Of a stretch of 64,000 nt of DNA, positions 31,794-40,588 are shown one piece after another (positions within the stretch are counted from its first letter, which is position 1; every line of letters starts with the position of its first letter). This stretch comes from Dielma fastidiosa. Lineage in GTDB: Bacteria; Bacillota_I; Bacilli_A; Erysipelotrichales; Erysipelotrichaceae. The position numbers were made by a program, and so were the translations under genes. Under the pieces are notes generated by a model. That model made no database searches, was not told the DNA's origin, and saw only the letters and a list, made by a program, of their open reading frames with translations. Where the stretch lies: NCBI RefSeq assembly GCF_000313565.1, contig NZ_HE578926.1, positions 191,770 to 255,769 of the forward strand, read 5' to 3'.

Positions 31794-32523
31794 AGTCGGC
31801 TTCTCCTTCCTTCATAAACATACGGTATAAGGCCAGACATAATGTAATGATCGTAATTGCCATCACATCTAAGCCCAGATAGGCAGCCGCCGCAAAACCG
31901 ACAAAGTATAATGGAATAAAGCGTTTATCCCACATGATATTGATCAGCATCGCAAAGCCGACAGCCGGCAATAAATCAGAGGCCTTGCTTAAACCATTCA
32001 TGATACCCTCTGGAATCATGTTGATCAGATTAGTAATAGCATCTGTACCCAGCCATACCGCAAGTACCACCAATGAAGTCATAAATAATAATTTAATCAA
32101 CCCATAACAGATATGAAAGCGATTGATTTTCTCAAACTCACCCTCTGCGGCCCAGCCATCACATTTATGCATGACATAAGAACCAATCGTATTAAAGGTG
32201 GTGGAAATGTTGGCGCCCAGAATCGCTACCGGCAGCGCGATCGAAATAGCAACTTCAAATGAATTTCCTGTCGATATCGCAAAGTATGTTCCCAAAATGG
32301 CGCCAATTCGTGTTTCACCGGTAATCATACCGGCATAAGGCAGAAAGCCCATCCAGGCAAGTTCCATTGTTCCGCCAATGATTAAGCCCTCAGTGAATCT
32401 TCCCATAACTAAACCTGTCAGCGCGCCGACAACGATTGGACGATCCATATAGGAACTGCCCGCAAAGTTATCAGAACACCAGGCTAACGCATAAACTAAC
32501 CCTAATAATAGTGCTGTTGTCAT
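31786..32523 (-). CDS. PTS mannose-family EIIC
   Basis: 245 residues with about seven to eight hydrophobic segments. The family opening GLVYALAWCSDNFAG and RPIVVGALTGLVMG and the GETRIGAILGTYFA region are present. It is the sugar-translocating membrane subunit and works with IID. It starts 19 bases downstream of IIB. Confidence 0.95.
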   Translation of the reverse strand: MTTALLLGLVYALAWCSDNFAGSSYMDRPIVVGALTGLVMGRFTEGLIIGGTMELAWMGFLPYAGMITGETRIGAILGTYFAISTGNSFEVAISIALPVAILGANISTTFNTIGSYVMHKCDGWAAEGEFEKINRFHICYGLIKLLFMTSLVVLAVWLGTDAITNLINMIPEGIMNGLSKASDLLPAVGFAMLINIMWDKRFIPLYFVGFAAAAYLGLDVMAITIITLCLALYRMFMKEGEADYE

Positions 32524-32542
32524 AAATCCTCCTCATTTTTAT

Positions 32543-33013
32543 TTATAAATATTTTTCAATCGGTACCGGCCGATCATCCGGAGCCACATAAGATTCTACC
32601 CGTATCCCTTTGGCTAAAATTTTTCTGAAATTCTCAAAATCCTCCGGTGCAAAGGCTAATGACGGACTAACCATCTTTTTGCCTTCACCGCCCTTCATCA
32701 GCGCCGCATTTAAAGCTGTGATGCCTTCTACCGCCTCCGCAATCCGCAGTGCGTCATGAGTAGTTTCCACAAGCAATTCAATCTTGCGCTCCTTGCTTGC
32801 CTCACTGTTCAGATATGTGATTGCCTCCGCAACCGGTATGATTTTCAATTTACAGCCATGCGGAGCTGACATTTTCATCAAACTGATTCTCAGTGCATCC
32901 TTGGCAACACTGTCATTGGCGACAACGATCTCATTGGCGCCGGTTTTCTGCGGCCAAACCTGTGCGGTCTGAAAGTGCAGCAATCTAAAATCAATGCGAA
33001 ATAATGTAATCAT
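32543..33013 (-). CDS. PTS mannose-family EIIB
   Basis: 156 residues from ATG 33013, which follows GGAGGAACTT; an upstream in-frame ATG would add 14 non-family residues. The phosphorylatable His is kept in RIDFRLLHFQTAQVW. The usual signature is RIDDRLIHGQV, so Asp-to-Phe and Gly-to-Phe changes flank the active site. The closing VESYVAPDDRPVPIEKYL is typical. It hands phosphate from IIA to the sugar. The altered loop may reflect an unusual substrate or partner. Confidence 0.92.
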   Translation of the reverse strand: MITLFRIDFRLLHFQTAQVWPQKTGANEIVVANDSVAKDALRISLMKMSAPHGCKLKIIPVAEAITYLNSEASKERKIELLVETTHDALRIAEAVEGITALNAALMKGGEGKKMVSPSLAFAPEDFENFRKILAKGIRVESYVAPDDRPVPIEKYL

Positions 33014-33074
33014 AAGTTCCTCCCTTTCCGGCAGTCTCTGAAGCTGTGAGCTCAAACAGCCGCATAAGATCTGC

Positions 33075-35804
33075 CTAAATTCCTAAATCCTTAAAAATAT
33101 ATTCATAAAGATAGAGTATTTCATTTAACGGGATCACCACCCGGTAATGATTTAATAAATCCGTGAAGCTTTCATTAAACATCTTCACAAAACGCTTTTC
33201 ATCCTTATTCAACAAACCCGCTTCCGCCAGCTTCTTGCCGCTGTCATCCTTCGTAATCAGCCGTTCCACCAGACAGCTGATATGAATATACATACCAACC
33301 ATCGTTTTATTCGGCAGCATGATCCCCATCAAATTCTGCAGCTGTGACAAAGCCGCTTCAATATAAGTAATCAGCTTATCGGGATTGAGGATTGTCAAAT
33401 AATTCATCACATTCTCAAGTGTAAAATTCTTCACTAAATTCTTATTGAATTGTTCCGCCTCCGCTTCACTGAAATAACGAGTCAGCATTAAGGAGATACG
33501 GTCAATATCCTTAAAAGCAATCACATCCTCCAGCGATACATAAGCAACCTTAGTCAAAGGCAGCTGAATCGTACCGGCAACGAAGATCACATCAAACTGA
33601 ACAAAAACCTCATCATCATCTAAATTTTTTGACAGGCGGTAGTAATCATAAGTAAAGATACTGATATCCACCGGTCTTGGCAGGCTGTTTTTAAATAGCT
33701 GCACAACTCTCTCAGCCGCTGTTTCACCCGTTTCAGAAGTAAAGATTATCGCTTTTTTCCGTTTCACATTACTGATAATCTTGGTATCTAAATAGGTTTC
33801 CTTGGTAATGCTTGAAAAAATCTCATTCATTTCAAGTCCCTGCTTTACCTTATAAGCGATATTGACGGCAATTTTAGTAGAAACATTGTTGATGACGCCG
33901 ATCCGCATATTCGCGATATCACTGATCTGATTGCCGATATCTTCTAAAGACCCCATATCCACCATTAATATCAAATCTTTATTCTGATTGCGGCGGCGGA
34001 TATATTTTCTTAAGGTGCAGATTAATTCATCCACCGATGTATTCAGCGGCATATCAATCGCGTCCATCACATGTGAGCCAACCAGCTTATTTGCTGCATC
34101 AGCAATCGAGGAAGCAGTGGAATATCCATGCGCGAGAACCATACAGTTATATAGATAACGATTCATTTCACGGTTATAAAACTGAATATTCAAGATCAGA
34201 AAAGCGAGATTCATCATATTTAATTCAATATCGAGCGTTTGCCTGATTTTAAGCTGCACATCAACAGCCACACTTGCCTCCGCGGCATAATTTTGCTTCA
34301 GACAATTTAAGAGATGCTGAATGCTTTCCTTATTTTTTAGTTCCCATGCCTTAATGCTTGATACCATCTGCATCATATTGTAAATGATTCTGGCAATGAC
34401 AAAGGCACAGTTGGCGGGAATATAAATATCATATTGATCCAGCATATTCTCAAAGATATTCACAATTAATTTTTCATAAGCGGAAACTCTGGGATTGGTA
34501 TATTTTCTTTCAAATACAATGTAGTCATAATACTGATTCATGCCTTCAAAGCATTTCTCACTGAATTGCTTATCACTCAGATTCCCCTTTTCATACTCAT
34601 GAAATAATTCAAGCATATAATCAAAGTAACTCAGCAGCTTCCCGCTGATGCTGTGATTGATCGTCTGATCGACGCAGATCAGATTTTCTTCCTCACTCAC
34701 TGGCAGAACGGTACTGATAGCTGATACCGGTAAATGATACAAATAAATTTCCAGTTTCTTCATAGCTTGATCACTGGCTAGATAGGCATTCGCACAGCTG
34801 GTCTTAATGCAGCCGATCAATTCCTCAATGTTATTCTTATAATGTCCCTCAATTAAAGCCGCAAATGCTTTGCTTGAGATATAAATCTGCTTGCGGAGAT
34901 TCTCCTCCTCTTCTTTTAGAAAGTGAATCACAAACGCTTCCTTATCCTCAAGCGGCCGTTCTTCCAATGACGGTATCTGACATAAAATTGGTACGTTATG
35001 AAGAAACAGACTGTCAATATTTTCTTTTGGATCGACACAGCTTGTCATGACTAAGCGTGTCGCCGAATGAAAGGTGCCATAGTTTTCAACCGTATAGTCT
35101 CCGCTTTTCATATAACTCATCAGCTGCCGGTAACATTTATCCGACAATGTTTCCGCATGATCAATCACCAAAATACCATTCTTCGCTTTAGCCAGCAGTC
35201 CTTCCTGAAGCAGTTTCTTATCGCCCTGAATACGAATCGAGCCAAAGATTTTTTTATAATCATCAAGATTGCTGTCAGCTTCATGAAGAAACATCAGCTT
35301 CGCGTCATCCGGAATGATTCTTTCTTCTAAGGCATACTGATAAATCAAATGACTCAGATAAGTCTTGCCGACACCATGCTCACCGTAAAGGAGAATCGGC
35401 AGTCCATTCGGCGGATATTTGATGGCAGACTGACACTGCATGATGCAGTAAGCCAGTGATGTATCATGGCCAATCGCCTGCAGGAAGCTTTTCTGCGCAA
35501 GCAGTCCCTTTTCAACAAGCTGAATCAATTCATTCACATCATAGAATTCATTGCTTTTTAAATCGATGCGAAAACTTTTCTCGACGGTTTTCTTATCCAG
35601 AAAATAAACCGGCCGTGTTGATATCTTAATGAATGTGCCGTCTTTAAAATATTCATTGAGATATTGTGAAGCTAAAGATCTTGATATATTCAGACGTTCC
35701 CCCAGTGTTGCTGAATCACTGTTCAGCTTTTGTGAACTGCAGAATTCTAAGGTACATTGAAGTATCAAATCATAAATTTCACTCTTTGTTGCTTTATCCA
35801 TCAT
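33075..35804 (-). CDS. LevR/ManR-type PTS regulator with degenerate sigma-54 interaction domain
   Basis: 909 residues (ATG 35801 is an equal start). Order: N-terminal HTH (1-65), AAA+ domain (about 105-330; Walker A GEHGVGKT at 141-148), PRD1 (about 420-530), EIIA-Man domain (about 550-690; phospho-His in LAHGYSTASS), PRD2 (about 800-909). LevR proteins drive sigma-54 promoters of mannose-type PTS operons. Here the GAFTGA loop that contacts sigma-54 is replaced by FGSIRIQGD, and Walker B reads LVIDHAE in place of DE. It is the first gene of the operon it should control. Phosphorylation of PRD and IIA domains by HPr/EIIB would set activity. Confidence 0.9.
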   Translation of the reverse strand: MMDKATKSEIYDLILQCTLEFCSSQKLNSDSATLGERLNISRSLASQYLNEYFKDGTFIKISTRPVYFLDKKTVEKSFRIDLKSNEFYDVNELIQLVEKGLLAQKSFLQAIGHDTSLAYCIMQCQSAIKYPPNGLPILLYGEHGVGKTYLSHLIYQYALEERIIPDDAKLMFLHEADSNLDDYKKIFGSIRIQGDKKLLQEGLLAKAKNGILVIDHAETLSDKCYRQLMSYMKSGDYTVENYGTFHSATRLVMTSCVDPKENIDSLFLHNVPILCQIPSLEERPLEDKEAFVIHFLKEEEENLRKQIYISSKAFAALIEGHYKNNIEELIGCIKTSCANAYLASDQAMKKLEIYLYHLPVSAISTVLPVSEEENLICVDQTINHSISGKLLSYFDYMLELFHEYEKGNLSDKQFSEKCFEGMNQYYDYIVFERKYTNPRVSAYEKLIVNIFENMLDQYDIYIPANCAFVIARIIYNMMQMVSSIKAWELKNKESIQHLLNCLKQNYAAEASVAVDVQLKIRQTLDIELNMMNLAFLILNIQFYNREMNRYLYNCMVLAHGYSTASSIADAANKLVGSHVMDAIDMPLNTSVDELICTLRKYIRRRNQNKDLILMVDMGSLEDIGNQISDIANMRIGVINNVSTKIAVNIAYKVKQGLEMNEIFSSITKETYLDTKIISNVKRKKAIIFTSETGETAAERVVQLFKNSLPRPVDISIFTYDYYRLSKNLDDDEVFVQFDVIFVAGTIQLPLTKVAYVSLEDVIAFKDIDRISLMLTRYFSEAEAEQFNKNLVKNFTLENVMNYLTILNPDKLITYIEAALSQLQNLMGIMLPNKTMVGMYIHISCLVERLITKDDSGKKLAEAGLLNKDEKRFVKMFNESFTDLLNHYRVVIPLNEILYLYEYIFKDLGI

Positions 35805-36188
35805 AGATCCTTTCTTAAAGACAGCCCTTCATCTGCCTTTATCATAAACAAATGACTTCCCCTGTGTGGCATGTGTTGACGGTTTCAGCACAGTGCCGCT
35901 TAATTTCATCATAGACTGAGGTTTAATTTAATTTTACTTTAAATAGATGTGCTGTTGTCGACACTAATCTGCAGTTAGCTTGGAAGATTTTGGCAGCATC
36001 ACAGAAAAAAAAAGCATTTATGACAAAAATTTCAGGTTGTGTTGAGAAATAATACAATCTGAAGAATTAGGTTTAGTCTTTAAATAATAGTGATGATTTT
36101 ACCAATGATTGTGTTTAACTTGCTGACAGTGACGCTAAATAAAGTATGGATGCGTTAGAGTGAAGTTATTAATAAAGGGAGGTTCATT
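35805..36188. other. Divergent intergenic region, LevR operon / NagB-like gene
   Basis: 384 bases, AT-rich. It holds a cre-like site near the LevR start, and weak -35/-10 candidates on the + strand around 36121-36150 (CTGACA, 16 bases, TATGGA). No sigma-54 TGGCAC-N5-TTGCA element is found on either strand. No gene is seen. Confidence 0.5.
35874..35887. promoter_or_regulatory. Catabolite-responsive element (cre) candidate
   Basis: TGTTGACGGTTTCA; on the - strand TGAAACCGTCAACA, which fits the CcpA consensus (TGNAANCGNTNNCA type). It lies about 70 bases upstream of the LevR-like gene, so glucose repression of the PTS operon is expected. Confidence 0.6.
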
Positions 36189-36938
36189 ATGCGTTTTATA
36201 GTTACCAAAGATTATCAGGAATTGAGTCAGGTGATGGCTCAGCTGATGCTGAAGCACATGCACAGCACAAAAAAAAGGGTGAACATTGCGATCACCACTG
36301 GCGAAACACCGGTTGAGGGTTATAAGCTGCTTGCCGCGCAGACAAGAGATAAGGCTTATTTTAATCATGTGCATTATTATATTTTTGATGAATTCTGGTA
36401 TAAGAATGATCCGGTGGGAATCTGCCGTGCCAGTCTGGACCGCAAATATTTCAATCTGGCAAATGTTGCGGATGACCATATTCACAATCTGACTGAAGTG
36501 AACAAAGATCGGGTTGACGATGAAATCAAACAGGACGGCGGACTTGATTTGGTGCTGATGGGAATTGGCACAAATGGTCATTTCTGCGGCAATCAGCCGG
36601 AGACATTTAAAAGCTGGGATGAGGGTGTACATACGATTGATGCCCATGCGACCAAGGTGATTGAGGATCTGATGGTTCAGCTGCTTCATGAGGACCTGAA
36701 TTCTGATGATGAGACAAGAATTCCCGAGCATTATATTACAATGGGGCCAAAAACGATCATGGCCGCAAACAGCATCGTCTTCATCCTGTCTGGCAAAGCA
36801 AAGGCAGAGACAGCGCGAAAGGCATTCTTTGAACCGATCACTCAAGATTTTCCGGTTTCAATTTTTCAGCTGCATCAGGATGTAACCGTGATTCTTGATC
36901 AAGAAGCGGCCAGTGAGATCATCGACAAAATCAAATAA
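36189..36938 (+). CDS. NagB-like sugar-phosphate isomerase/deaminase
   Basis: 249 residues of the glucosamine-6-phosphate deaminase/6-phosphogluconolactonase fold. Visible are the phosphate loop ITTGETPVEGY, the catalytic-region IFDEFW (Asp) and GIGTNGHFCGNQPE. NagB normally has GIGxDGHIAFNEP; here the Asp/His pair is partly kept (His present) and the Glu of NEP is Gln. It may therefore act on a different amino sugar phosphate. It is divergent from the PTS operon and likely acts on its product after the SIS enzyme. RBS GGGAGGTT. Confidence 0.82.
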   Translation: MRFIVTKDYQELSQVMAQLMLKHMHSTKKRVNIAITTGETPVEGYKLLAAQTRDKAYFNHVHYYIFDEFWYKNDPVGICRASLDRKYFNLANVADDHIHNLTEVNKDRVDDEIKQDGGLDLVLMGIGTNGHFCGNQPETFKSWDEGVHTIDAHATKVIEDLMVQLLHEDLNSDDETRIPEHYITMGPKTIMAANSIVFILSGKAKAETARKAFFEPITQDFPVSIFQLHQDVTVILDQEAASEIIDKIK

Positions 36939-36946
36939 GCATACAA

Positions 36947-36970
36947 AAAGGCATACACCCGTATACCTTT
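36947..36970. terminator. Terminator between NagB-like and flavin reductase genes
   Basis: AAAGGCATAC (36947-36956) pairs with GTATACCTTT (36961-36970) with one mismatch; TTTTTC follows on +, and an A-run precedes for the - strand. Confidence 0.75.
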
Positions 36971-36991
36971 TTTTCTTATTCATTTTGAAAA

Positions 36992-37609
36992 CTATCTGAT
37001 GAAGTGAGTATGCACAGCCGCTTCCTTAACCGGCAGGCCATAAGCCGCTTTACCCAACTCAATGCTCTTCATTAAAAACGCCATATTTCTTGCTAACGTG
37101 CGCATTGTCTGAAGACCCTCGCCATCCTGCAGCGCTTCATTGGCACTTCTGCCATGAACACTGTTCCAATATTGACTGGAAGCAACCGGCATGCCGGAAA
37201 TAGTAAAATACTTATTCAATTCATCAAAGGTTGAGGATAAACCGCCCCGTCTCGCCACAACGACACTGGCGCCTGTCTTCATCGTTTTATCAAAGCTCGT
37301 ACTGTAAAATAAACGATCCAAAAAGGCAATCAGCGTCGCGTTTGCTGATGCATAATAGACCGGGCTGCCGATCACCAGGCCATCGCATTCCGCAAATTTT
37401 AAAGCTGCTTCATTGACGCTATCATCAAATACACATCTTCCTAATTCATGACACCGTCCGCAGGCGATGCAGCCGCGGATTGCCTGGCTGCCAATCTGCA
37501 GGATTTCTGTCTCAATTGATTCATCACTGAAAATCTTTGCCATTTCATTCAGCGCGATTGAAGTATTTCCTGCCGGATGCGGACTGCCGTTAATCATTAA
37601 TACCTTCAT
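36992..37609 (-). CDS. NADPH-dependent FMN reductase / iron-sulfur flavoprotein-like
   Basis: 205 residues of the flavodoxin-like fold. The FMN phosphate loop is INGSPHPAGNTSIAL. CIACGRCHELGRCVFDD gives a Cys-rich patch as in iron-sulfur flavoproteins, here C-x2-C-x2-C plus one more Cys. The second flavin loop is GSPVYYASANATL. It reduces flavins or quinone-like compounds in the cytosol. RBS GGAGGA. It appears monocistronic. A true [4Fe-4S] cluster cannot be claimed without structural comparison. Confidence 0.9.
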   Translation of the reverse strand: MKVLMINGSPHPAGNTSIALNEMAKIFSDESIETEILQIGSQAIRGCIACGRCHELGRCVFDDSVNEAALKFAECDGLVIGSPVYYASANATLIAFLDRLFYSTSFDKTMKTGASVVVARRGGLSSTFDELNKYFTISGMPVASSQYWNSVHGRSANEALQDGEGLQTMRTLARNMAFLMKSIELGKAAYGLPVKEAAVHTHFIR

Positions 37610-37691
37610 AGTGATCCTCCTTTTTTCTTAATCTTAAACCTTTTCACAAAACGGTACAATAGTTCAACCATTAATGATGCTCATCAGCTTT

Positions 37692-38552
37692 TTATATTTT
37701 ATTCTTACGATCCTGAATCATTTTCACAAACATATCAACTGTTTCTGGTGTTTGATGGTCAAAAAACAAACTGGTACCTGTATCTAATTGCGCAATTTTA
37801 CACATTTCCTCTTCTGAAAGCTGAAAATCAAAAATATCTATATTTTCTTTCATTCGCTCAATATGTATCGATTTAGCTAATGCTACCACATTTCGCTGCA
37901 TAAGCCATCTTAAAATAACCTGTGCTACTGACTTACCATGGGTATCTGCGATTGCTTTTAATACCGGATTCGCAAACATATTGCTTTTACCTTCCCCAAA
38001 CGGAGCCCATGCTTCGATCTGCACATCTCTTTTCACCATATTCATCTGTGCTTTGATCTGTTGATTAAGCGGATTTGTTTCTACTTGATTCACATGTGGC
38101 TGGATACGGTTAAACGCAGCAATATCCGCTAAGCGATCAGGCGGGAAATTGCTGACACCAATAGCTCTGATTCTACCTGCCTCATATAATTCCTCTAATG
38201 CACGATAGGAACCATAAGTATCATTAAAAGGCTGATGCAATAAGACTAAATCAATCACGTCCGTCTTAAGCTTTTCCATCGACAAATAAATTGAATGTTT
38301 TGTCTTATCGTAGCCATAGTTATCGATCCACACCTTCGTTGTGATAAAAAATTCATTTCTTGGTATTCCACACTTACTAATGGCATTCCCAACCTCTTCC
38401 TCATTAAAATAAGATTGTGCAGTATCAAAATGGCGATAACCTGCTTGTATTGCATCTAATACACATTGTTCACAATCCTCTTTTGCTATTTGAAAAACAC
38501 CAAAACCCAACTTGGGCATTTTAACACCGTTACTTAAGTATACATATTCCAT
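37692..38552 (-). CDS. Aldo/keto reductase (AKR5-like), MerR-controlled
   Basis: 286 residues. The start (LSNGVKMPKLGFGVFQI) and the catalytic tetrad are complete: Asp and Tyr in HFDTAQSYFNEE, Lys in ITTKVW, His in LVLLHQP. The NADPH region is ALAKSIHIERMKEN. It reduces aldehydes or ketones such as methylglyoxal; this is family knowledge. RBS GGAGGAAAT. Its promoter is the 19-bp spaced MerR type shared with the divergent MerR gene, so an aldehyde or electrophile stress response is likely. Confidence 0.94.
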   Translation of the reverse strand: MEYVYLSNGVKMPKLGFGVFQIAKEDCEQCVLDAIQAGYRHFDTAQSYFNEEEVGNAISKCGIPRNEFFITTKVWIDNYGYDKTKHSIYLSMEKLKTDVIDLVLLHQPFNDTYGSYRALEELYEAGRIRAIGVSNFPPDRLADIAAFNRIQPHVNQVETNPLNQQIKAQMNMVKRDVQIEAWAPFGEGKSNMFANPVLKAIADTHGKSVAQVILRWLMQRNVVALAKSIHIERMKENIDIFDFQLSEEEMCKIAQLDTGTSLFFDHQTPETVDMFVKMIQDRKNKI

Positions 38553-38596
38553 AAATATTTCCTCCTTGACAGTTGCTTTATTTCAGCTACAATTGG

Positions 38597-38627
38597 ATTA
38601 TACATGTCGGTAGTAACTACCGGTCAA
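38597..38627 (-). promoter_or_regulatory. MerR-controlled promoter of the aldo/keto reductase
   Basis: The - strand has TTGACC (38627-38622), a 19-base spacer and TATAAT (38602-38597). The spacer contains the perfect 15-bp dyad CGGTAGTAACTACCG (38608-38622). This is a textbook MerR activator arrangement. Confidence 0.88.
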
Positions 38628-38654
38628 TACTTATTTAAAAAAAGGAGAAACAAA

Positions 38655-39047
38655 ATGTTCAACATGAAAGAAGCTTGTCTAAAAACAGGCCTTACTTATG
38701 AAACGCTGAAATTTTACTGTAATGAAGGCCTTGTTCCCAATGTGAAAAGAGATAATCATAATTATAGAGTATTTGATGAAAGAGATATTGAGTGGATAAG
38801 AAGCCTATCATGCTTAAAAAACTGTGGAATGGGAATTAAAGAAATGCAGCATTATGTCACTCTTTGCTTAATGGGAAGCTCATCAATTCCAACCCGTAAA
38901 ATGATTTTAGCCGATAAAAAACAGGCATTGCTTGCACAGTTAAATCAAATCAATGAAAGTATTGCCTATATAGATGCTAAACAGCAATATTATGATGATG
39001 TTTTGAGTAATAAAATTGAATATACCAGTAATCTGATTAATCAGTAA
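38655..39047 (+). CDS. MerR-family regulator (AdhR/NmlR-like)
   Basis: 130 residues from ATG 38655 (RBS AAAGGAG); the ATG at 38604 lies inside the divergent promoter. The HTH reads KEACLKTGLTYETLKFYCNEGL, then IRSLSCLKNCGMGIKEMQ. Cys residues in this last box are where AdhR/NmlR regulators sense aldehydes through a thiol. The C-terminal helix forms the dimer (about 85-120). Divergent from the aldo/keto reductase, whose promoter carries the matching operator. Confidence 0.92.
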   Translation: MFNMKEACLKTGLTYETLKFYCNEGLVPNVKRDNHNYRVFDERDIEWIRSLSCLKNCGMGIKEMQHYVTLCLMGSSSIPTRKMILADKKQALLAQLNQINESIAYIDAKQQYYDDVLSNKIEYTSNLINQ

Positions 39048-39145
39048 ACTGCAGGTAAACCAAAAAATCTGAAAGGTAAACTGATGGTCGGTTGAGCCGC
39101 TGAGCGCATCTGTTACAATGAGCTTATGTTAAAGGAGAAAACAAA

Positions 39146-39556
39146 ATGAAAAAACAAACACTAGGTGAAATGATCGCATCACTGCGTAAGGAACAGGGAA
39201 TGACGCAGGCAGTGCTCGCAGATAAAATGAATGTGACTGATAAGGCAGTATCAAAATGGGAACGCGATCTGTCATGTCCGGATATTAATTCAATGCCTAA
39301 ATTAGCAGAAATTTTAAATGTCACTGTTGATGAGTTAATGCAGGGAAAAGCATGTCCTAAAAACGAATCCATCATGAATCGTATCAATGAAGTGATACAG
39401 ACAGTTCTCAAAGCAATCGTCGTGGCTATGGGTACAGCAGTCTTAGTTTTATCGATTCTTGACAAGCTTGATTTGCACACCGGCTTCACATTACTGGGCA
39501 TCGGTATGCTTTGTATTGGCATTGTCCTGCTTCAGGATCGTCAGCATCTTTCATGA
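39146..39556 (+). CDS. XRE-family regulator with two membrane segments
   Basis: 136 residues. The N-terminal HTH_3 domain (about 6-62: SLRKEQGMTQAVLADKMNV then KAVSKWERDLSCPDINSM) is followed by two hydrophobic segments (about 88-105 IVVAMGTAVLVLSIL and 113-130 LLGIGMLCIGIVLL). Membrane-tethered XRE regulators are frequent in Bacillota; the signal is unknown. RBS AAAGGAG. No partner gene is obvious. Confidence 0.9.
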   Translation: MKKQTLGEMIASLRKEQGMTQAVLADKMNVTDKAVSKWERDLSCPDINSMPKLAEILNVTVDELMQGKACPKNESIMNRINEVIQTVLKAIVVAMGTAVLVLSILDKLDLHTGFTLLGIGMLCIGIVLLQDRQHLS

Positions 39557-39723
39557 AATCGCAGCTGTATGAAGAACACACTGTTATCCAGCCAGCGTAA
39601 ATTATTCACCAAGCATAAATAATTAATCGTAAAACAGATATTATTTAATGTTTATCATTAAATTTTATTTGACTATCGTAACTATGAGTGATATACTTCA
39701 AGTATCAACAGGAGGTATTCTTC

Positions 39724-40254
39724 ATGCAGACTTTAGAGGATAAGTTAAAAAAGAGAAGTGGTATCATCGCAGCTGTGTCATTAGTTATCGGTGCGTTTTT
39801 ACTTTTGGATTTTATTGTTTCATTGATTGCCCTCTTATGGCTATTAATCAGTTCGCCTGAAAGCAGTCAGTTCTATCAGTTTTTATTGATTGCACTTCAT
39901 GCGAATTCAAAAGGTGTTTTATGTGCTGAAATTGGCATCGACATGGTATCAGCCTTGATGCTGATGCTGATCATACGCCATGCTTATTTATTTTTCAAAT
40001 CAACTAAAAACGATGCCCGTCCCTTTAAGGCTGACAATATTATTAAGTTAAAGAAAGCAGGTATCGGAATGATCGTCTATGCCTTTGTAGAGGTTATCGC
40101 ACGTAAAGGCTTCTATGCTTCCTTTGCAGACTCTGCCCCTGCTTCACAAGTCCCTGACCCGGCTTTTATTATCGCTGCCCTGCTGCTTTTTGCAATCGCT
40201 TTAATATTTGAATACGGTGCTTTGCTTCAGCAGTTATCTGATGAGACATTGTAA
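39724..40254 (+). CDS. DUF2975 membrane protein
   Basis: 176 residues from ATG 39724 (RBS CAGGAGGT; an ATG 36 bases earlier lacks one). Four hydrophobic segments (about 17-40, 48-70, 105-125 and 145-165). It matches the DUF2975 pattern and is followed 8 bases later by a small XRE regulator, the usual partner of this family. It may be a membrane sensor for that regulator; function is unknown. Confidence 0.85.
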   Translation: MQTLEDKLKKRSGIIAAVSLVIGAFLLLDFIVSLIALLWLLISSPESSQFYQFLLIALHANSKGVLCAEIGIDMVSALMLMLIIRHAYLFFKSTKNDARPFKADNIIKLKKAGIGMIVYAFVEVIARKGFYASFADSAPASQVPDPAFIIAALLLFAIALIFEYGALLQQLSDETL

Positions 40255-40262
40255 GTGATATT

Positions 40263-40472
40263 ATGGCTATCATATTAAGATTGGACAGGGTTATGGCAGA
40301 TCGCAAAATTTCATTAAATGAATTATCGGAAAAAGTCGGGGTAACCAATGTCAATTTATCCAAGATCAAAACCGGTAAGATCAGCGCGATCCGCTTTTCT
40401 ACATTAGAAGCTATCTGTGAGGTGCTGGATTGTCAGCCGGGCGATCTGCTTGAATATAAGAAAGATGAGTGA
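40263..40472 (+). CDS. Small XRE (Cro/CI, YozG-like) HTH regulator
   Basis: 69 residues, almost only an HTH: LDRVMADRKISLNELSEKVGV then NLSKIKTGKISAIRFSTLEAI and ending CQPGDLLEY. This is the pattern of YozG-like proteins paired with DUF2975 membrane proteins. It is co-transcribed with the gene before it. Confidence 0.92.
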   Translation: MAIILRLDRVMADRKISLNELSEKVGVTNVNLSKIKTGKISAIRFSTLEAICEVLDCQPGDLLEYKKDE

Positions 40473-40524
40473 ATTATGTCAGCGGCAGTGATGCTGCTGA
40501 TATTTTTATCTTATTTTCTACATT

Positions 40525-40567
40525 TGTCTTAAATATGCTTGACACTTATATAAGACAGTTGTAGAAT
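40525..40567 (+). promoter_or_regulatory. Promoter and operator of the blaI-blaR1-like operon
   Basis: TTGACA (40539-40544), 17 bases, TAGAAT (40562-40567). Inverted TGTCTTAAATA (40525-40535) and TATATAAGACA (40547-40557) frame the -35, a typical BlaI-type operator dyad, so the operon is autorepressed. Confidence 0.7.
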
Positions 40568-40588
40568 ATGGTTAAAGGAGCTGATAGC

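Noticed and set aside
35805..36188. Sigma-54 promoter expected for a LevR-type regulator
   Set aside because: No TGGCAC-N5-TTGCA match on either strand; TGGCAT near 35868 and TGGCAG near 35991 lack the -12 part.
36135..36845. 236-codon - strand frame opposite the NagB-like gene
   Set aside because: Cys/His-rich composition without family resemblance; the + strand gene has clear motifs and RBS.
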